From: an uncultured Erysipelotrichaceae bacterium
GTDB taxonomy: Bacteria; Bacillota_I; Bacilli_A; Erysipelotrichales; Erysipelotrichaceae
Length of the DNA stretch: 8,114 nt
Direction: 5' to 3'
Assembly (NCBI GenBank): GCA_937874965.1
Contig: CALNCD010000026.1
Location: 1 to 8,114, forward strand
Shown here: positions 5,581 to 8,114 of the stretch, piece by piece
How positions within the stretch are numbered: the first letter of the stretch is position 1
How the letters are laid out: each line of letters starts with the position of its first letter
The notes under the pieces: model-generated
Told to the model about the DNA's origin: nothing
Databases searched by the model: none
Seen by the model: the letters and a program-made list of their open reading frames with translations, nothing else
Translations under genes and position numbers: made by a program

Positions 5581-6972
5581 ATGGAAAATTTAATTCAGAA
5601 TTACCGAAAGTATGTGAAGCCTCTTTACGAACGGATCGCATTCATTGTCCTTTCGTTGATTGTGCTCTTTCTGTTGTTCAGTGTACAATCGAACATCGGT
5701 TCATTGATTGATGCAGCTTTGAACATTACCGGTCTGAGCGCCAATGCAGCCTTGTCTCTTCTAGGGAAACTGGAATCCATCATTTCTAACCTGAAAGCTA
5801 TTCGTGTCTTTGCGTTTCTGAATCTTATTGTCGCAGCCGTTGTTTTAATCGGTCGGAAAGAAGAACGTTTTAGTCTTTCAACAGTATTCTTTGGGTTTGG
5901 GAGCGTATGCCTTCTGGTAAGTGTCTTATTATTGAATTCAACAATCAATGGTCTTTCTGATTTATCCGGCAGTTCAATGAACGCCATTGGAAATCAATTA
6001 AGTGGATCATCTGCATCTGCGTCTTTTGGGATGGAAATAATCTACACAGGATTAACCTTGGCAGCCTTGAGTTATGGCGTGGCTGTGGTCTTTCTAAGTT
6101 TTGGGTTAATCAAGAAGAAGCTGTATGTTGTTCGTAAGTCATTACTCATTCAAGAGGAAGTCAGCACAGTTGCCTATAAGAAGTTTAATTTCAATTTCAA
6201 AAAATACGTGAAAGTTTATGTGGCTGCTGCGGTCGTGATCGGTGTGTTTGCCGGTTATCGGGTCTGGGACACGTATTTCAATAAAACAAAAGTTGATGTC
6301 TTTGAATTCATCACGGTGAAATACTCCGGCCTGTCAGGTGAGGGCAAAGCCAAAATTGTTCGTGGAACACCTGTTATTGATGACAGCAAAGTCGTAGAAT
6401 TCCTGGATGATGTTAAATATGAAGTGACAACACTCAGCGGGTTGAGCAACGGGGATACGGTTCAAGTGGTGGCGAAGTTAAACAATGCGCTTCTGGAGAA
6501 GTATAAGCTTAAAGTGGATACCACAACGAAGACATTCACAGTTGCTGGATTGGCAGCTGTTCCGACAGATGTTAATGGTATTGCGGACTATGAAGCATTA
6601 GTGACTAAAATGAGAAATGAGGCCAAGAGTGCACTTTCCAAAACGTCATCGCTGTATACATATACCTACACTGAAAAAGACATCTTCTATGCAGGGGATT
6701 CCAGTTCGTACTCTTTCCCTAATGGAACAGTGATGATTGCTTACGATGTTAAACGGAAGTCGATTTATTCGAACACTGAAACCCAGATGGTGTATTACTA
6801 CTACATTACCGGAATTCTTGTGAACGAGAAGGGTGAGAGAATCGCAGATGACGGCAAACCGGTAACGAGTGAGCGCGTCCGATATTTAACCGGATATGTT
6901 ACTTATGAACAGTTTGTCAAGGAAGCAAAATCGAAAGGCTTCAAAGAAGTTGCTGCTGAAGGAGGTCTCTAG
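5581..6972 (+). CDS. Five-helix membrane protein with secreted C-terminal domain, first gene of operon, unknown function
   Basis: This 463-residue protein is not one I can name. Predicted helices lie at about 18-38, 74-91, 98-119, 152-177 and 210-230. Positive loops (GRKEERF after helix 2, KKKLYVVRK after helix 4, KKFNFNFKKYVK before helix 5) place the N-terminus inside and the C-terminus outside. The outer loop between helices 3 and 4 is a Ser/Gly-rich stretch (LSGSSMNAIGNQLSGSSASAS). Residues 232-463 form the outer domain. It starts VDVFEFITVKYSGLSGEGKA, followed by YEVTTLSGLSNGDTVQVVA and KYKLKVDTTTKTFTVAGL. This resembles the 'G-x-G-x-A ... LSNGD-x-V ... TKT-V-GL' strand pattern in envelope proteins of the TcaA/YvbJ type from Bacillota, but the zinc ribbon of those proteins is missing. 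The final part is Tyr- and Ser-rich. The start is supported by AGGGAG 5 bases upstream. One base separates its stop from the next gene. Confidence 0.8.
   Translation: MENLIQNYRKYVKPLYERIAFIVLSLIVLFLLFSVQSNIGSLIDAALNITGLSANAALSLLGKLESIISNLKAIRVFAFLNLIVAAVVLIGRKEERFSLSTVFFGFGSVCLLVSVLLLNSTINGLSDLSGSSMNAIGNQLSGSSASASFGMEIIYTGLTLAALSYGVAVVFLSFGLIKKKLYVVRKSLLIQEEVSTVAYKKFNFNFKKYVKVYVAAAVVIGVFAGYRVWDTYFNKTKVDVFEFITVKYSGLSGEGKAKIVRGTPVIDDSKVVEFLDDVKYEVTTLSGLSNGDTVQVVAKLNNALLEKYKLKVDTTTKTFTVAGLAAVPTDVNGIADYEALVTKMRNEAKSALSKTSSLYTYTYTEKDIFYAGDSSSYSFPNGTVMIAYDVKRKSIYSNTETQMVYYYYITGILVNEKGERIADDGKPVTSERVRYLTGYVTYEQFVKEAKSKGFKEVAAEGGL
6961..6965 (+). promoter_or_regulatory. Ribosome binding site fixing the start of the second operon gene
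   Basis: GGAGG lies 8 bases before the ATG at 6974 and inside the last codons of the upstream gene. The longer in-frame start at 6896 has no such site and would overlap the upstream gene by 77 bases. The shorter protein beginning MSKKRELFEEL is therefore chosen. Confidence 0.85.
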
Positions 6973-6973
6973 G

Positions 6974-8026
6974 ATGAGTAAGAAACGCGAATTATTTGAA
7001 GAATTGAAACTTGATCCTACGCTTTCCAAAGAAGATGTCCTGATGTATGTCAAGACCTTTATGCCAAGTGTCAGTGAGGAAGATAAGCAACTGCTGTATA
7101 CCCGGATTGAAGAAGCCTATGCTGAAGAACAGGAAAGTGGAGCGAGTCAGGAACAAGCTGAGTTGTCACATCAATCCGATGAACCCAATGAACCTGAAAA
7201 TCAAGGAAGTGAAAACCCATCAGCAAAAGCAGAACCTGAGATTTCTGCTGCTACGGAAGCTGAACCCAAGCCGTCATTGGAAACTGTGAAGAACAGCGGA
7301 GCATCTGTATTTAAAACCTACAAGGAGCAGTTTGCAGTCCGTGATAAAAATAATCTTTGGGATAAGGTAAGCATGATCTTGTCCGGGCTTCTGATTGTTG
7401 TGATGATCATCAGTGCAGTCAATGTCCGTGTCTATGGAAAAACAGAATTGGGCAATGCGTTCAAGACTGGTTTCTGGTGCAATTGGATTATCTTTATTCT
7501 TGCGCTGGGATTAACTGTACTGGCACTGAGTCAGCGTCTTTCTCTGAAAGGGCGCAAACAGTCGCTGACGTGGGTTGCTTCCCTGAGTGCCGGAATCGTT
7601 TCCATGTGGACAGCTCTGAATTTTATTACGCCGCTTGGTCTTTATATCAAAGCAAGCAAATATGGGATATTTGACACAAGCTTGCTCAGTGAAAGTCAAG
7701 TTCGGACGTATTCAAAATTTGCAGTCCAGCTCTCCTCCAAAGTGGCATTGATCTACCTGTCGATCCTGCTTTGCGCTCTTGCGCTTGCGGCAACTGCATT
7801 ACTGGTTTTCAAGAAGTGGAACCTTGAAGTCGTGAGTGTGGCGGATGATGCCTTGAAGCTGAAACCGGCAAGTCCAGCGGCAACTGTTGAAAAGCCGGAC
7901 GAAGGACGTGAAACAGTAAAGAAGCCGGACACTGATGAACAATCAGGCACCGATGAAAATTTAGACCAGGCAACAGCTGAAACGTCAGAAACAACAGAAG
8001 AACCAGATCATCAATCTGCTGAATAG
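6974..8026 (+). CDS. Four-helix membrane protein with long acidic cytoplasmic tails, second gene of operon, unknown function
   Basis: This protein has 350 residues. Residues 1-50 (MSKKRELFEELKLDPTLSKE and onward) look like a small folded helical domain. Residues 51-110 are a low-complexity linker rich in Glu, Pro, Ser and Ala, with hardly any hydrophobic residues. Four helices follow at about 133-150, 168-186, 199-222 and 255-280. Basic loops (LSLKGRKQ between helices 2 and 3, KKWN after helix 4) place both ends in the cytoplasm. The tail from 285 is again disordered and acidic, with an imperfect repeat (VEKPDEGRE, VKKPDTDEQ), and ends TTEEPDHQSAE. I recognise no family. The one-base gap and shared transcription with the five-helix protein point to a joint membrane complex in which this protein faces the cytoplasm and its partner faces outside. 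That pairing is an inference. Confidence 0.8.
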   Translation: MSKKRELFEELKLDPTLSKEDVLMYVKTFMPSVSEEDKQLLYTRIEEAYAEEQESGASQEQAELSHQSDEPNEPENQGSENPSAKAEPEISAATEAEPKPSLETVKNSGASVFKTYKEQFAVRDKNNLWDKVSMILSGLLIVVMIISAVNVRVYGKTELGNAFKTGFWCNWIIFILALGLTVLALSQRLSLKGRKQSLTWVASLSAGIVSMWTALNFITPLGLYIKASKYGIFDTSLLSESQVRTYSKFAVQLSSKVALIYLSILLCALALAATALLVFKKWNLEVVSVADDALKLKPASPAATVEKPDEGRETVKKPDTDEQSGTDENLDQATAETSETTEEPDHQSAE

Positions 8027-8060
8027 CCGATAGTTATCGTCGGGAAAAGAGAGTGGCCAA

Positions 8061-8114
8061 TGAACTGACCCCAAAATCTTGGACGGTCTAATGAATGGGT
8101 AAACTTAAGGATTG
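8061..8114 (+). mobile_element. Probable left end of an IS3-family insertion sequence, cut by the window edge
   Basis: The sequence from 8061 begins TGAACTGACCCCAAAAT and continues with CTTGGAC. This is the usual form of IS3-family terminal inverted repeats (TGA/TGT-ACTG-ACCCC-AAAA-GTT-GGAC). About 40 bases later comes TTAAGGATTG, a likely ribosome site for the first transposase frame, which would lie outside the window. The element begins 34 bases after the stop of the four-helix protein gene. The coding part and the right end are not visible, so the subgroup cannot be assigned. Confidence 0.62.

Noticed and set aside
5625..5987. Minus-strand frame of 120 codons
   Set aside because: It is antisense to the first three helices of the five-helix protein and lacks helix pattern, domain or ribosome site.
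6896..6973. Upstream start at 6896 for the four-helix protein
   Set aside because: It overlaps the upstream gene by 77 bases and has no ribosome site, while 6974 has GGAGG at 8 bases.

Overview
The window looks like chromosomal DNA from a low-to-mid GC Gram-positive bacterium. The support is AT-rich intergenic DNA, strong purine-rich ribosome sites (AGGGAG, GGAGG, AAGGGGGG), sigma-A type promoters with several extended -10 elements, and lysine-rich cytoplasmic loops in the membrane proteins. Bacillota fits, perhaps an Erysipelotrichia-like gut lineage, but the lineage is a guess. There are no tRNA or rRNA genes and no CRISPR array.

Left part, leftward genes (minus strand, in order of transcription). 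An 847-residue DUF2339-type membrane protein with a long N-terminal coiled coil (5126 to 2583) is followed by four more genes. These are a membrane-anchored beta-helix protein related to pectinesterases but lacking their catalytic motifs (2445 to 1468), a DUF1801 protein (1213 to 809), a 72-residue two-helix membrane protein (651 to 433), and the first 89 codons of a TMEM175/DUF1211-type channel protein (268 to beyond base 1). Gaps of 137 to 254 bases and separate promoter-like sites suggest mostly single-gene units. The truncated channel gene runs into a near-perfect palindrome at bases 1-83 that may be an assembly or snap-back artefact.

Right part, rightward genes. After a 454-base divergent intergenic region, two genes form a tight operon: a 463-residue protein with five predicted membrane helices and a secreted C-terminal domain (5581-6972), and a 350-residue protein with four helices and long acidic cytoplasmic tails (6974-8026). 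I do not recognise either by name. Their one-base spacing suggests they work together in the membrane. The window closes with what looks like the terminal inverted repeat of an IS3-family insertion sequence (from 8061), 34 bases after the operon.

Five of the seven genes encode certain or predicted membrane proteins, and a sixth is membrane-anchored or secreted, so this is a cell-envelope neighbourhood of mostly uncharacterised genes. The best candidate for something undescribed is the two-gene membrane operon, possibly with the divergent DUF2339 gene, with which it shares a 9-base leader motif. No known defence, secretion or metabolic system is recognisable.
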